Assembly: GCF_000620305.1 (NCBI RefSeq)
Contig: NZ_KK211102.1
Span: 146,504-210,503, forward strand
Source: Desulfitibacter alkalitolerans DSM 16504
GTDB taxonomy: Bacteria; Bacillota; DSM-16504; Desulfitibacterales; Desulfitibacteraceae
DNA: 64,000 nt
Direction of reading: 5' to 3'
In this document: one piece after another, positions 27,005-35,359 of the stretch
Position numbering within the stretch: the first letter of the stretch is position 1
How the letters are laid out: each line of letters begins with the position of its first letter
Made by a program: the position numbers and the translations under genes
Notes under the pieces: generated by a model
Databases searched by the model: none
Seen by the model: the letters and a program-made list of their open reading frames with translations, nothing else
Told to the model about the DNA's origin: nothing

Positions 27005-27751
27005 TTATACCACCTCCGCAGGCGACTTGAATTCTCCAAGTGGATAATAGGGGAGCATCTTTTCTTCAAGCCACTTTAAAGAATCTACCGGATTCATGCC
27101 CCAATTGGTTGGACAGGTTGAGAGAATCTCTACCAATGAAAAACCCTCACCTTTAATTTGGGTTTCGAAGGCCTTCCTAATAGCCCTTTTGGTCTTGTTT
27201 ACATGGCCAGGTGTGTGAACCGAAACCCTGGAAATATAGGCTGCACCCTCTATAGTGCTAAGCAGCTCGGCAATTTTTACTGGGTATCCATAATCCTTTG
27301 CTTCCCTGCCATATGGGGCTGTAGTTCCCTTTTGCCCAATCAAAGTAGTTGGAGCCATTTGTCCTCCCGTCATGCCATAGGTAGTATTATTTACAAATAT
27401 AGTTGTAATTTTTTCACCCCTGATAGCCGCATGGACTATCTCAGACATGCCAATGGCTGCTAGATCCCCATCACCTTGATAGGTAAAGACAACGTTAGTA
27501 GGATGAACCCTTTTCACTCCTGTCCCAACGGCAGGAGCTCTTCCATGGGCAGCCTGAACCACATCAACATTAAAATAATCATAGGCCGTTACAGAGCATC
27601 CTACTGAAGCTATGCCCACAGTACAATCAATTACATCCAATTCCTCCAGGACTTCTGCTACAAGGCGATGGATCACACCATGGCTGCATCCAGGACAATA
27701 ATGAAATTTTTTATCAGTAAGTGCTTTGGACTTTTTGAATTGTTTAGCCAT
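27005..27751 (-). CDS. vorA: 2-oxoacid:ferredoxin oxidoreductase, beta (thiamine) subunit
   Basis: The thiamine-diphosphate-binding beta subunit, 248 residues. FHYCPGCSHG (about 16-25) is the family's N-terminal motif. The thiamine fold motif GDGD..AIGMSEIVHAAIRGEKITTIFVNNTTYGMTGGQ spans about 94-132, the GDG...N signature that binds Mg2+ and the diphosphate. The start overlaps the alpha-subunit stop by 8 bp, giving coupled translation. It catalyses decarboxylation of the oxoacid bound between alpha and beta subunits. Confidence 0.92.
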   Translation of the reverse strand: MAKQFKKSKALTDKKFHYCPGCSHGVIHRLVAEVLEELDVIDCTVGIASVGCSVTAYDYFNVDVVQAAHGRAPAVGTGVKRVHPTNVVFTYQGDGDLAAIGMSEIVHAAIRGEKITTIFVNNTTYGMTGGQMAPTTLIGQKGTTAPYGREAKDYGYPVKIAELLSTIEGAAYISRVSVHTPGHVNKTKRAIRKAFETQIKGEGFSLVEILSTCPTNWGMNPVDSLKWLEEKMLPYYPLGEFKSPAEVV

Positions 27752-28874
27752 TTATACGAATACCCCCTTCAATGGAGTACCTGATTCCCCTTGTCATTTG
27801 CTCCGGCAGCTCATTTGTTTTACCAGCAATCCGGCAAATCTCATGATACACAGACTTTACATCAGGAACCATTCCGCCAACCCTGCCATAAAAGTGAATG
27901 GGAACTCTACCGTTAACTGCTAGCTGTACATCTTCTACCAGTTGGCCCATGCTCATTTCTACTGTCAGCACGGCTTTTGTACTTTCTGAAAGGGACTCTC
28001 TTATATAATCATCAGGAAAGGGCCATAAGGTATGGGGTCTTACCATACCAGCTTTAATACCCTTATCTCTGGCCAGATTTATGGCGGCCTTAGCTACCCT
28101 TGCGGTAGTACCATAGGCTGCAAGGATTATTTCAGCATCAGCTGTCATATAAGTTTCTGCTGCCTTTTCATTTCTTGAAATGGTGTTATACTTATTAAAA
28201 AGGGCAAAGTTATGCTTTTCCAGAACCTCAGCATTTAGATAAAGCGAATTAATAATATTTTGAGGTCTATATTTTTTTCTTCCTGTACAGGCCCATGGTT
28301 TCATGGACAAATTTGGAGCTGGAACCTCTCTAAATTCAACTGGTTCCATCATCTGACCTAAAACTCCATCACCAAGTATCATTACAGGATTTCTATATTT
28401 ATCAGCAGCATCAAAAGCTTTCATGGTCATGTCAACCAATTCTTGTATAGAGGCGGGTACATAAACTATAAGCCTGTAGTCTCCATTTCCCCCTCCCTTT
28501 GTTGCTTGAAAATAATCAGATTGAGCAGCCTGGATGCCTCCCAGGCCTGGTCCGCCACGCATAATATTGACAATTACACAGGGTAATTCTGCTGCTGCAA
28601 GATAGGATATGCCTTCCTGTTTTAAGCTGATTCCTGGACTAGATGAAGAAGTCATAACCCTGGCACCTGCACTACTGGCGCCGTAAACCATATTTATGGC
28701 TGCAATTTCACTTTCTGCCTGGAGAAAGACTCCTCCAACCTCTGGCATTCTCCTGGCAAGATATTCCGGCACTTCATTTTGAGGGGTGATAGGATAGCCA
28801 AAGAAATGGCGGCATCCAGCTTTAATGGCTGCTTCACCTAGAGCTTCGTTGCCTTTCATTAAAACCTTATGCAT
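27744..28874 (-). CDS. vorB: 2-oxoacid:ferredoxin oxidoreductase, alpha subunit (VorB)
   Basis: A 376-residue alpha subunit carrying the pyrimidine-binding domain. Signatures are GCRHFFGYPITPQNEVPEYL (about 20-39), QAESEIAAINMVYGASSAGARVMTSSSSPG (about 52-81) and GGPGLGGIQAAQSDYFQATKGGGNGDYR (about 106-133), the last typical of the VorB/KorA group. Both ends overlap neighbouring genes by 8 bp. With the ferredoxin-like delta, beta and gamma subunits the complex is complete and should channel electrons to ferredoxin. Confidence 0.92.
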   Translation of the reverse strand: MHKVLMKGNEALGEAAIKAGCRHFFGYPITPQNEVPEYLARRMPEVGGVFLQAESEIAAINMVYGASSAGARVMTSSSSPGISLKQEGISYLAAAELPCVIVNIMRGGPGLGGIQAAQSDYFQATKGGGNGDYRLIVYVPASIQELVDMTMKAFDAADKYRNPVMILGDGVLGQMMEPVEFREVPAPNLSMKPWACTGRKKYRPQNIINSLYLNAEVLEKHNFALFNKYNTISRNEKAAETYMTADAEIILAAYGTTARVAKAAINLARDKGIKAGMVRPHTLWPFPDDYIRESLSESTKAVLTVEMSMGQLVEDVQLAVNGRVPIHFYGRVGGMVPDVKSVYHEICRIAGKTNELPEQMTRGIRYSIEGGIRING

Positions 28875-29103
28875 TTACTGCCGCTCCCCTTTCAAATGGT
28901 ATTTCCTCTATTTCAATTGCCACATCTGGACACATACGGGCACAAATGGCACAACCAACGCACTTATCTGTATTTTCCACAGTAGCTGGATGAAAGCCCT
29001 TGTCATTGAATCTGCTTGCTAAAGTAATTAGATTTTTTGGGCAGAACTCAATGCACAATTCACAGCCTTTACAAGCATCCTCATGAAACATTATTTTTGT
29101 CAT
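28867..29103 (-). CDS. vorD: 2-oxoacid:ferredoxin oxidoreductase, delta (2x4Fe-4S) subunit
   Basis: A 78-residue ferredoxin-like protein with two complete CxxCxxCxxxCP motifs: CKGCELCIEFCP (about 11-22) and CVGCAICARMCP (about 48-59). It supplies the electron relay of the oxidoreductase complex. It overlaps the alpha subunit gene by 8 bp and follows butyrate kinase after about 70 bp, with a good ribosome site before its own ATG. Confidence 0.92.
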   Translation of the reverse strand: MTKIMFHEDACKGCELCIEFCPKNLITLASRFNDKGFHPATVENTDKCVGCAICARMCPDVAIEIEEIPFERGAAVNA

Positions 29104-29175
29104 GGGTTAAACCTCCTTTCCTTTCATTTTTTTATAATTGTTCGTTACAATTGCCACACTACAAGGAAACGTTAT

Positions 29176-30246
29176 TTAATATACAAGTGCTTCTTCTGTT
29201 CCGTTAAAGACCCTTAGTACCCCTTCTACCAGAGCTGTCATTTCATCTTCCCCTGGGTATAAAACTACTGGAGCTATAAAATCCACCCTTTCTTTTATCC
29301 AGGTTGTTAATCTACTGCTAAATGCCAGGCCTCCAGTGACAATGATCCCATCTATTTTTCCTGATAGGACTGCAGCATATGCTCCAATTTCCTTTGCAAT
29401 TTGATAGGCCATTGCTTCATAAACAAGAGCCGCTTCTCCATTTCCCTTTTCAATCATGTCTTCCACTTCTCTAGCATCATTAGTATTTAGATATGCCACC
29501 AGCCCACCCTGGCCAATTAATCTTTTTCTAATACCATCTAAATCTTTACCATGCTCAATAAAATATTTTAATAGCTCTACTACAGGTATGCCGCCAGCCC
29601 TTTCAGGGGAAAAGGGACCCTCTCCATCTAAAGCATTAGTAACATCAATTACTCGACCTTTTTTGTGTGCTCCCACGGAAATCCCGCCGCCCAGATGAAC
29701 CACCAGGAGGTTTACATCTTCATATCTTTGGTTATTTTCCCTGCAGTATCTTCTTGCCATGGCCTTTTGATTTAATGCATGGAAAATGCTGCGTCTTGGA
29801 ACTTCTGGTATTCCTGATAATCTAGCAAGGGGTTCGAGCTCATCAACAACCACAGGGTCTACAATATAGGCATTTATCCCCAATGGCCCTGCAATCTCCT
29901 TTGCTATTAGTGCACCCAGATTACAGGCATGTTCTCCATAGGTGCCATTTCTCAAGTCCTGCAGCATGGCATCATTTACAATATAGGTTCCGCCAGAAAT
30001 TGGCTTTAACAGACCACCCCTGGCAACAACAGCTTTAAACTCTTCCAGGGCATAGCCTTTATTAAGAACAGCCCTCTCTATAGTCTTTTTGCGAAATTGA
30101 AATTGCTCTATAATATTATTAAATTCCTTTAATGCTCCAGTTGAATGGGTAAGGGTTCCTGTCCACAAGAGTAATTCGTCTTTGAAAACAGCCACCTTTG
30201 TGGAAGTTGATCCAGGATTTATAACTAGTAATTTATCTTTGTTCAA
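29176..30246 (-). CDS. buk: Butyrate kinase (branched-chain/short-chain fatty acid kinase)
   Basis: Buk converts acyl phosphate plus ADP into the free acid and ATP, conserving energy from acyl-CoA. The 356-residue protein has the acetokinase-family phosphate loop INPGSTSTKVAVF (about 8-20), VVHLGGGISVGAHKKGRVIDV (about 188-208) and GEGPFSPERAGGIP (about 212-225). The frame is open further upstream, but a terminator stem (30317-30352) and the sigma-54 promoter lie in that part. AAAGGAG precedes TTG 30246 by 8 nt, and the resulting length is the family norm. The phosphotransacylase partner (ptb) is not in the operon. With Vor it fits energy gain from Val/Leu/Ile-derived oxoacids. Confidence 0.93.
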   Translation of the reverse strand: MNKDKLLVINPGSTSTKVAVFKDELLLWTGTLTHSTGALKEFNNIIEQFQFRKKTIERAVLNKGYALEEFKAVVARGGLLKPISGGTYIVNDAMLQDLRNGTYGEHACNLGALIAKEIAGPLGINAYIVDPVVVDELEPLARLSGIPEVPRRSIFHALNQKAMARRYCRENNQRYEDVNLLVVHLGGGISVGAHKKGRVIDVTNALDGEGPFSPERAGGIPVVELLKYFIEHGKDLDGIRKRLIGQGGLVAYLNTNDAREVEDMIEKGNGEAALVYEAMAYQIAKEIGAYAAVLSGKIDGIIVTGGLAFSSRLTTWIKERVDFIAPVVLYPGEDEMTALVEGVLRVFNGTEEALVY

Positions 30247-30296
30247 TACATCAACTCCTTTATTAATGCAGAAAAAGCCATGCTTATTTCTATATC

Positions 30297-30311
30297 GCAA
30301 GAAATATGCCA
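30297..30311 (-). promoter_or_regulatory. Sigma-54 (-24/-12) promoter of the buk-vor operon
   Basis: Minus strand TGGCATATTTCTTGC: GG and GC elements are separated by exactly 10 bases, matching TGGCAC-N5-TTGC with one change. The start of transcription would fall near 30285, about 40 nt before the buk start codon. Confidence 0.8.
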
Positions 30312-30316
30312 AAAAA

Positions 30317-30352
30317 CACACCAGACCCTTAATGGTTAAAGGGCCTGGTGTG
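30317..30352 (-). terminator. Terminator after the sigma-54 activator gene
   Basis: CACACCAG.CCCTT / AAGGG.CTGGTGTG stem with one mismatch, followed on the minus strand by TTTTTT. The T-run directly abuts the -24 element of the next promoter. Confidence 0.85.
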
Positions 30353-30403
30353 TAAGGAATTTCTCCATATATGCAGTTGACGGGTCAATCTTTAAATAAT
30401 GTT

Positions 30404-30463
30404 TTGCAATATTTTGCAAGATATAGCCCTGCAATAAATTGCAGGTCTTGCAATATTTTGCAG
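30404..30463. promoter_or_regulatory. Three TTGCAA-N4-TTGCAA activator sites (UAS) for buk-vor
   Basis: TTGCAATATTTTGCAA (30404-30419), CTGCAATAAATTGCAG (30429-30444) and TTGCAATATTTTGCAG (30448-30463) are near-identical palindromes. They lie about 95-165 bp upstream of the -24/-12 promoter, the usual distance for sigma-54 enhancer sites, and start 3 bp after the activator gene. Confidence 0.78.
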
Positions 30464-30465
30464 GT

Positions 30466-32196
30466 TTATATTTTAATGCCATGCTTTTCCAGTTTATAAT
30501 ACAAGCTGCGAATTGATATACCCAACATTCTGGCAGCCTTGTTCTTGTTCCCGCCAGTTTCTTCTAAGACTTTTTCAAGCAAATCTCTTTCCCAATTCGC
30601 AAAAAGCTGTTCATAGCTTTCCACTGAATAGTCGGGATTAGTTTCTTCCTGTCTGCTAGAACCGTTTGAGTTGGTTGACCCTGCACTAGTCAATGGAAGA
30701 TGGAATGCCTCCAAAACTGTTTCTTTGTATTTCATATTAATAATACCCCGGGCCAGGATATTTTCCAGCTCACGAATATTGCCTGGCCAGTCATATTCCT
30801 GCAGAACCTCTAGAGCTTGGGCTGATACCTCCTCAACATTACGTCCATATTCCTGGTTATATTTGGGAAGCAGGTGACGAACTAGTACGGGTATGTCTTC
30901 CTTGCGATGTCTTAATGGCGGTATAATAATAGGCAGGACATTTATACGATAATATAAATCCTCTCTAAAAGCACCCTTTTGGATTAATTCTTCTAGATTT
31001 GCATTTGTGGCTGCAATAATCCTTACATCAATCTTTGTGGGCTTTGAAGCCCCAACTCGAATAATTTCCTTTTCCTGTAAAGCGCGTAAAAGCTTGGACT
31101 GGAGGGACAGGCTTATTTCTCCTATTTCATCAAGAAAAATTGTACCTCCACTTGCTTCCTCAAATAAACCCTTGTGGCCGCCCTTTTTTGCTCCAGTAAA
31201 GGCACCTTCCACATAACCAAACAACTCACTTTCCAGAAGTGTATCTGTAAGCGCTGCACAGTTTACCCTAATAAATTGCCCTTCACACCTGTCGCTGGCA
31301 TTATGAATAGCATGGGCAAATAATTCTTTGCCTGTACCGCTTTCTCCGCGAAGCAAAACTGTTGCAGGAGTTTTGGCCGCACGTCTGGCCTGCTCTATTG
31401 CTCCAGTAATCTCTTCACTCCTGCCTATAATATCTTCAAAGGCATGCCTTGCCTCCAGGTGTCTGATTAAGCGTTTTGCCAGTTTTAGCTCATGGGTCAG
31501 CTTTCTGATCTCTGAAATGTCCTGAATTACCGCCACACTACCCTTTAACTTGTCGTTTACTATCATTGGTGCAACGTTAACAACAACGTCCTTTTTCTGG
31601 GGACCCACCTTCATTCTGATACCTCGAACAGGTTCCCTTGTCCTAAGGACCTTGAAATGCATGCTCTCCCCCTCAACTATGTCTACATCAGCCGGCCTAT
31701 TAAGGAGCTCTTCCTTTTTCATGCCAATGATCCTGGTATAAGCTGGGTTTATCAAAATATGGATGCCCTTCTCATCAACCACAGAAATGGCATCCTGGGT
31801 TGAATTTATTATGGCTTCTAACAGGGTCTGGATATCCCGCAGATTACTTATTTCTTCTGTCATGGCAATTCTTTCTGCAATATCCCTGAATACTGCCGCT
31901 GCACCTATTATGCTGCCATTTTCATCTCTAACTGGAACCCTGTTGGTAATAATAGTCACGTCTTTTAATTCTAATTGCTGATTTAATTCAGGCTTGCCCC
32001 TTTGAATAACCTCAAGAAGCCGGGTATTAGGAATTATTTCAGTTATATGCTTTCCAAGTGCTGCATCAAGCGAGGTTCTTGTAAGCCGCTGGGCTTCTTT
32101 ATTAAATAAGGTAATTAACCCTTCTTTATTTACAACAATTATGGCATCATTGGTATAGTCCAAAATACTTTTTATACTTTCCAAATATCCCAGCAT
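30466..32196 (-). CDS. Sigma-54-dependent transcriptional activator with two PAS domains (BkdR-like)
   Basis: A 576-residue enhancer-binding protein. Two PAS domains span about 5-115 and 120-230. The AAA+ domain (about 255-490) has Walker A GESGTGKE, the sigma-54 contact loop GAFTGA (in [11 protein letters not shown]) and Walker [12 protein letters not shown]. The Fis-type HTH is at the C-terminus ([26 protein letters not shown], about 549-574). There is no receiver domain, so it probably senses a small molecule through PAS. Position, sites and promoter argue that it drives buk-vor, as BkdR drives the bkd operon in Bacillus; that equivalence is inference. AAGGAGGG precedes the ATG. Confidence 0.92.
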   Translation of the reverse strand: MLGYLESIKSILDYTNDAIIVVNKEGLITLFNKEAQRLTRTSLDAALGKHITEIIPNTRLLEVIQRGKPELNQQLELKDVTIITNRVPVRDENGSIIGAAAVFRDIAERIAMTEEISNLRDIQTLLEAIINSTQDAISVVDEKGIHILINPAYTRIIGMKKEELLNRPADVDIVEGESMHFKVLRTREPVRGIRMKVGPQKKDVVVNVAPMIVNDKLKGSVAVIQDISEIRKLTHELKLAKRLIRHLEARHAFEDIIGRSEEITGAIEQARRAAKTPATVLLRGESGTGKELFAHAIHNASDRCEGQFIRVNCAALTDTLLESELFGYVEGAFTGAKKGGHKGLFEEASGGTIFLDEIGEISLSLQSKLLRALQEKEIIRVGASKPTKIDVRIIAATNANLEELIQKGAFREDLYYRINVLPIIIPPLRHRKEDIPVLVRHLLPKYNQEYGRNVEEVSAQALEVLQEYDWPGNIRELENILARGIINMKYKETVLEAFHLPLTSAGSTNSNGSSRQEETNPDYSVESYEQLFANWERDLLEKVLEETGGNKNKAARMLGISIRSLYYKLEKHGIKI

Positions 32197-32501
32197 CAGT
32201 ACTACCCTCCTTGATGAGAATTATTTACTCTTTCACCTTGACTTCAACGCCACCCATAACGGCAAGACAGCAGGCATATGGAACTTAATTAATATCTTGG
32301 TTACGCTTGTTACTTTACTATTATTATTATAGATGTTTATATATACTTTTACCATACCTTCACTTTATATCATTTTATATCATTTGATAAACACTTCATG
32401 TCCAGACAAAAGCGCATTAGAAATCATTGGACCAATTAGTAACATAATGGATTGCTTTTTCATATCATATTATTGAAATACATGCACAAGGAGGATTTAC
32501 C
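32197..32501. other. Gene-free gap of about 300 bp
   Basis: This AT-rich stretch separates the divergent activator and small-protein genes. It holds a direct repeat ATATCATTTTATATCATTT (around 32370) and TATAAT-like boxes on both strands, presumably the two promoters. No coding sequence or RNA gene was recognised. Confidence 0.4.
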
Positions 32502-32702
32502 ATGAGTCACCATAAACCAAAGCCACCTTCACCAATACTAGATGATGAGCTTCTTATAATTCTGCTCATTCTCTGTCTATGTATGGGCGGCGGATCAGTA
32601 CTGCCTATTTTTGATGATCCAATAATACTAATCATCATAGTACTTTGTTTCTTAATGCCCAAAAAACCATGCAAGCCCTGGGAAGCTCAAGTTGAAGAAT
32701 AA
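32502..32702 (+). CDS. Small two-helix membrane protein, unknown
   Basis: A 66-residue protein with a strong ribosome site (AAGGAGG, 7 nt before ATG) and its own terminator, so it is likely real. A His/Lys/Pro-rich head (SHHKPKPPSP) precedes two hydrophobic segments: LLIILLILCLCMGGGSVLPIF (split here by glycines) and IILIIIVLCFLMP. An acidic DD pair precedes each helix. The tail is PKKPCKPWEAQVEE. I do not recognise a family; the style resembles small Gly/hydrophobic proteins of spore formers, but that is only impression. Confidence 0.65.
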   Translation: MSHHKPKPPSPILDDELLIILLILCLCMGGGSVLPIFDDPIILIIIVLCFLMPKKPCKPWEAQVEE

Positions 32703-32721
32703 AAGTAATACCAAAAAGGGA

Positions 32722-32758
32722 AAAGGGCTGCTCAATCTAATCCATGAGACAGCCCTTT
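32722..32758. terminator. Bidirectional terminator
   Basis: AAAGGGCTG / CAGCCCTTT with an inner CTCA / TGAG extension; ATTGTTATATTTT follows on the plus strand and CCCTTTTTGG on the minus strand. It lies between convergent genes. Confidence 0.8.
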
Positions 32759-32811
32759 ATTGTTATATTTTATGGTTTTAGCTTGCTTCTGCTGCTAGTG
32801 ATGCCCGACAC

Positions 32812-33729
32812 TTATTCTTCATCTTCATCCTGGTCATCGTCGTCTTCATCGTCTTCATCTTCCTGGTCATCATCTTCATCATCTTCTTCATCTTCTTCAT
32901 CGTCTATTTCATCTTCGGTTTCTTCTTCAGTACCTTCCTCATCATCTACTATGATTATGATGCCTGTTTCCTGATCAAAATTCACCTGGGTTTTTAATGC
33001 CTCACTAATAAACCTTAAAGGCAGTACGGTTCTAGCATTAACAGATTTAGCCGGTACATCCAATTCATATTCTTCTCCGTTTATAAGAGCCGTTTTACTA
33101 TCAAGCTGCAAAATGATTACTGTTTCTCCCTTGACAATGGTAATTTCCTTATTCTCAGCATCCCATTTCACATCTGCACCAAGGGCCATAACAATTGCCC
33201 TTACAGGCACCAGAGTTCTGCCATCTTTGATTACAGGCGGGGTGTCAAAAACAGGCTTTTTCCCATTAACAAAAACATTAATTCCTGGTTTCCCTGCTTC
33301 TTTATACAGCTTGCCTATCTCCTTGTAGGCCTCTGGATTCTTCCTGTCAATTGCTATGGCTTTTTCAAGCTCTTCCATGGCCTGTTCAAAATGATTCAAT
33401 TTCGCCAGAATCTGGGCTCTGGTTTTATGCATTTTTACAAGTTGGGCCTGCAAAGCTTCTTGTTCTAAATCCTTCATTTCCTTTTCCAACTCATCCATTT
33501 CCTCAGACAATTCCTCTATTTCGGCCATAAGCTCCTCACCATTTTCCCCAGCATCCACTGCAGTTTTAACCAAAGGTTGGCCAATACCCTTCTCTTTTAG
33601 CATCTCCTGCACAAATGAAGGCATGCCTTTCTTTTTACCCTTGTCAGCTGAGGCCAGGGCACTTGAGCTAAAGACCAGGGCAAATACTAGTGCTATTCCA
33701 ATAACAAACAATACTTTTTTCCTATCCAT
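32812..33729 (-). CDS. Secreted copper-amine-oxidase-N-like stalk protein with acidic tail
   Basis: A 305-residue exported protein. A signal peptide (about 1-27, ending ALA) is followed by a Glu-rich coiled coil (about 65-100) and a TPR-like helix pair (AKLNHFEQAMEELEKAIAIDRKNPEAYKEIGKLY, about 108-141). The copper amine oxidase N-terminal-like beta domain covers about 150-260 (FVNGKKPVFDTPPVIKDGRTLVPVRAI and RTVLPLRFISEAL). The last 45 residues are almost only Asp and Glu. In Clostridia such domains are extracellular modules and lack any oxidase site. The tail may bind Ca2+ or other cations at the cell surface; function is unknown. Confidence 0.85.
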   Translation of the reverse strand: MDRKKVLFVIGIALVFALVFSSSALASADKGKKKGMPSFVQEMLKEKGIGQPLVKTAVDAGENGEELMAEIEELSEEMDELEKEMKDLEQEALQAQLVKMHKTRAQILAKLNHFEQAMEELEKAIAIDRKNPEAYKEIGKLYKEAGKPGINVFVNGKKPVFDTPPVIKDGRTLVPVRAIVMALGADVKWDAENKEITIVKGETVIILQLDSKTALINGEEYELDVPAKSVNARTVLPLRFISEALKTQVNFDQETGIIIIVDDEEGTEEETEDEIDDEEDEEDDEDDDQEDEDDEDDDDQDEDEE

Positions 33730-33943
33730 TTACATATCCCTCCTGTTATTATGTTTTTCTTTCGTATTATTATTATCGTACAGATTATTAAAATATAGAG
33801 GGTGGTTTTCAAAAATGAGTCTTTAGTCCTACATTTGTTTTAACAGCGCTAAACTGTTATTATAGATACAAGCTTAGCAATAGACTGCAATAGGCTGCAT
33901 CTTTTTAAGGTAAAATAATACACCAAAGGAGGCTTGATGGATT

Positions 33944-34651
33944 ATGAACAAACCATCTATTTCTGTGACTTTCTTTTATCACAGTTGTGTGGCAGTTGAA
34001 AGCGCCGGAGCTTATTTGCTTTTTGATTATTTTTCGAGAAAACCTCCTGTCAAGATACCCTTTCCTGCCAACAAAAAGATCTACATATTTTCCTCTCATG
34101 GACATGGCGATCATTATTCTCCCTATATTTTTCGTGACGGTTTCACACCTGGCCCAGCTTTTTATATATTAAGCCATGATATTGAGGATGTCCCTAAAGA
34201 CAAACCCATTCTCTGGGTAGAGCCTTACCAAACCTATACCTTGGACAACCTGACCATTAAAACCTTTGGCACTACTGATGTGGGTGTGTCGTTTTTGGTA
34301 AGTATTGATGGATTCCAGTTATTCCACAGCGGAGACTTAAACTGGTGGCATTGGGAGCATTTTAACAAAGAAGATCAGGAATTGGAAAGAGTTAATTATC
34401 AAAATGAAGCAGCCCGACTTTCAAAGCATTCAATTGATCTAGCCTTTGTCCCGGTAGATCCCCGGTTAGGAGACGCTTCTTACCTGGCTGCCCATTATTT
34501 CATTGATAAGCTTAAGCCCAGGTATCTTGTCCCTATCCATTTGCAGACAGATTTTCAAGTAATGAAGGACTTTGCCCAAACTGCGGACCCTGTCCATACT
34601 CATGTCTTGACCTTTGGGAGAATAGGTGAAACAAAGAAACTGCAGCCCTAA
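33944..34651 (+). CDS. Metallo-beta-lactamase-fold hydrolase (UlaG/YtkL-like group)
   Basis: A 235-residue MBL-fold protein. The metal motif HxHxDH is present as HGHGDH (about 52-57). FFYHSCVAVESAGAYLLFD opens the fold, SGDLNWW (about 129-135) carries the bridging Asp, and the last metal His is in VPIHLQTDF (about 198-206). AAAGGAGG stands 11 nt before the ATG. The gene is single and convergent with the ext-like operon. The substrate is unknown; members of this group include lactonases and phosphodiesterase-like enzymes. Confidence 0.85.
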   Translation: MNKPSISVTFFYHSCVAVESAGAYLLFDYFSRKPPVKIPFPANKKIYIFSSHGHGDHYSPYIFRDGFTPGPAFYILSHDIEDVPKDKPILWVEPYQTYTLDNLTIKTFGTTDVGVSFLVSIDGFQLFHSGDLNWWHWEHFNKEDQELERVNYQNEAARLSKHSIDLAFVPVDPRLGDASYLAAHYFIDKLKPRYLVPIHLQTDFQVMKDFAQTADPVHTHVLTFGRIGETKKLQP

Positions 34652-34657
34652 CCCTGG
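34637..34657 (-). terminator. Hairpin between convergent MBL and cytochrome b genes
   Basis: AAACTGCA..CCC / GGG..TGCAGTTT stem overlapping the end of the MBL gene. CTTTGTTTC follows on the minus strand, so it may end the ext-like operon transcript. Confidence 0.45.
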
Positions 34658-34711
34658 GATGCAGTTTATGGAGGAGGTTTATGAAGAAGAGGTAATTTAT
34701 GTATAATTTTA

Positions 34712-35359
34712 CTATATGGATTGATTAGTCTCATTACGTTGAAGCTTACGCAACCACTTGATATGTTTCTTGGCATAACTTTCAGTAGTATAACCTGAAA
34801 GCATATGGGGCAGTGCATCATATACAAAAGTAAAATATATATGACCAACTGTTAAACACAGCATTATGAACATGGATATATTATGCAGCCAGATCATTAC
34901 TAAAAAAATCGTTGTGTTCATTATTGCTGAACCAAACCACAGGAATAAACCTGAAATTGTGATAGTTACAAAAGCTACAATAATTGCCCCATGGTGTAGT
35001 TTTTCACCGCCGTTTATCCTTCCTGAAGGCGGCATGGCCCTTGTTTTTCCAAGAAAATAGTCAAACACCTTTAAAATCCAATCAATATCATCCTTATCAT
35101 AAGTAAAAGAATCTTTGATTAATTCCTTGAATCGCTGCCTCTCTACAAGAAAATATATAATGGGAGCCAAAATAAACATTACTGCAGCTGCCCTGTGAAT
35201 AATACCACTTAAACCTCCTGCTGCAAGAAATGATAAGCCTGGAATAACCATGATCAGACCTGTTAATGCCAGAACGAAAAAGGACCCGGCAAAAAGCCAA
35301 TGAATAAATATTTGCTTTTTAGTAAACCGCAGGTACATTTTCTCTTTCCCATTATTCAT
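34712..35359 (-). CDS. Membrane b-type cytochrome (ExtP / FdnI-like)
   Basis: A 215-residue membrane protein with about four helices resembling the formate dehydrogenase cytochrome b subunit. Histidines suitable for two b haems are FIHWLFAGS (first helix), GIIHRAAAV, KLHHGAIIV and IWLHNISMF. It should exchange electrons with menaquinone. ATG 35359 has GGAGG 8 nt upstream and overlaps the preceding 4Fe-4S gene by 8 bp. The gene order cytochrome c - rhodanese - 4Fe-4S protein - cytochrome b matches parts of the ext selenite/tellurite reduction operons of Geobacter. No formate dehydrogenase catalytic subunit is present. Confidence 0.85.
   Translation of the reverse strand: MNNGKEKMYLRFTKKQIFIHWLFAGSFFVLALTGLIMVIPGLSFLAAGGLSGIIHRAAAVMFILAPIIYFLVERQRFKELIKDSFTYDKDDIDWILKVFDYFLGKTRAMPPSGRINGGEKLHHGAIIVAFVTITISGLFLWFGSAIMNTTIFLVMIWLHNISMFIMLCLTVGHIYFTFVYDALPHMLSGYTTESYAKKHIKWLRKLQRNETNQSI

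Noticed and set aside
30246-30321. N-terminal extension of butyrate kinase to 30321
   Set aside because: It would run through the sigma-54 promoter and into a terminator stem; the TTG at 30246 has an ideal ribosome site and gives the usual length.
32744-32974. Plus-strand frame rich in serine
   Set aside because: It is the antisense of the acidic tail (GAN codons read as TCN) of the stalk protein; low complexity, no ribosome site, overlaps a terminator.
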